64,000 bases of DNA from Archegozetes longisetosus (Eukaryota; Arthropoda; Arachnida; Sarcoptiformes; Trhypochthoniidae). The notes under the pieces were generated by a model. The model saw only the letters and a list, made by a program, of their open reading frames with translations. It was not told where the DNA came from and did not search any database. This document shows positions 63,637 to 64,000 of this stretch, one piece after another. The stretch's first letter is position 1. Each line of letters begins with the position of its first letter. The position numbers were made by a program, and so were the translations under genes. Location of the stretch: contig JAEMBT020000007.1 in the NCBI GenBank assembly GCA_018873245.2, positions 9,741,129 to 9,805,128 on the forward strand, read 5' to 3'.

Positions 63637-64000
63637 TATTAAAACACTCTAAACAATAAACAGCTAAACAACATCGAAAAAGATATACGAAAATTGAACA
63701 TTTCATCACAAGATCGACAATAAAAAGTAAAGTTTATTTATAAATACGCACTGTACTGAACTGTACAACAGAAAAGACAACATAAGAAGTGCGCACACGT
63801 TGAATTGGAGGACAATTGGTAAGCAGGATTCAAGGACCAAAACTGCATAGAAAAAGTTGAGCAAAGTTTAGCGTCTATAGCAAATGAAGAGCAGAGTTGC
63901 ACTGCAACCTTGTGTTTGGAGCTGAATTGGCTACGAACTGGAAATTGCTGTTCGGTTGAGCACAAGCAGCAGCTGTGGTCTGGTTGCCAGGCGTTCATAG
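63637..64000. other. 5' flank of the TRIM-NHL gene
   Basis: About 360 bp upstream of the presumed start codon, somewhat richer in G and C than most intergenic sequence here. It may include the promoter and 5' UTR. The open stretch at 63738-63998 shows no family signature. Confidence 0.4.

Noticed and set aside
1-64000. tRNA, rRNA, CRISPR or operon structures
   Set aside because: None was found. The intron-rich animal gene structure makes CRISPR arrays and bacterial operon features inapplicable; a small RNA gene could be missed by eye.

Overview
This is an AT-rich animal nuclear genome window. The genes have many exons, introns are mostly 60-90 bp with GT-AG ends, and the encoded families are metazoan (CYLD, HOIL-1/RBCK1, TRIM-NHL, SLC52, TMEM201, GH20 hexosaminidase). 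Compact introns, high AT content, short inverted-repeat elements and the family set suit an arthropod, possibly an acariform mite. That placement is inference; nothing in the window fixes the species. I joined exons by hand from reading frame, splice signals and remembered family conservation. Every model listed closes to a whole number of codons.

Layout. 578-7538 (-): an 11-exon, 1587-residue gene joining an N-terminal CAP-Gly domain to a C-terminal HOIL-1-type UBL plus RING-IBR-RING ligase. 12459-14065 (+): MAF1, the RNA polymerase III repressor. 14872-18198 (-): CYLD, the deubiquitinase for linear and K63 chains, with two CAP-Gly domains and a USP domain. 18199-24927: gene-poor, repeat-rich; it holds a mariner deletion derivative nested in an older inverted-repeat element, a 371-bp inverted-repeat element and a copy of a ~205-bp MITE family. 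24928-37481 (-): an 11-exon beta-hexosaminidase gene with large introns, one of which is mostly a ~750-bp hairpin. 37482-43565: nothing coding found. 43566-43992 (-): a small single-pass membrane protein. 46664-48101 (+): a secreted four-Kazal protein with an 8-nt microexon. 48167-51275 (-): TMEM201/SAMP1. 52738-54469 (-): SEC62. 55709-57151 (-): an SLC52-type riboflavin transporter. 60636-63636 (-): a TRIM-NHL protein.

The most interesting signal is the left 18 kb. A HOIL-1-like ligase (family role: linear ubiquitin assembly) and CYLD (family role: linear ubiquitin removal) are neighbours on one strand, with only MAF1 between them on the other strand. The ligase gene also carries a CAP-Gly domain sharing a GPEFGxVKWxGxxP block with CYLD. 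This suggests a CYLD-like CAP-Gly segment was captured by a HOIL-1 gene, or a tandem duplication followed by fusion. A Cys/His-rich segment and a long disordered linker lie between the two halves, and the NZF finger of vertebrate HOIL-1 is absent.
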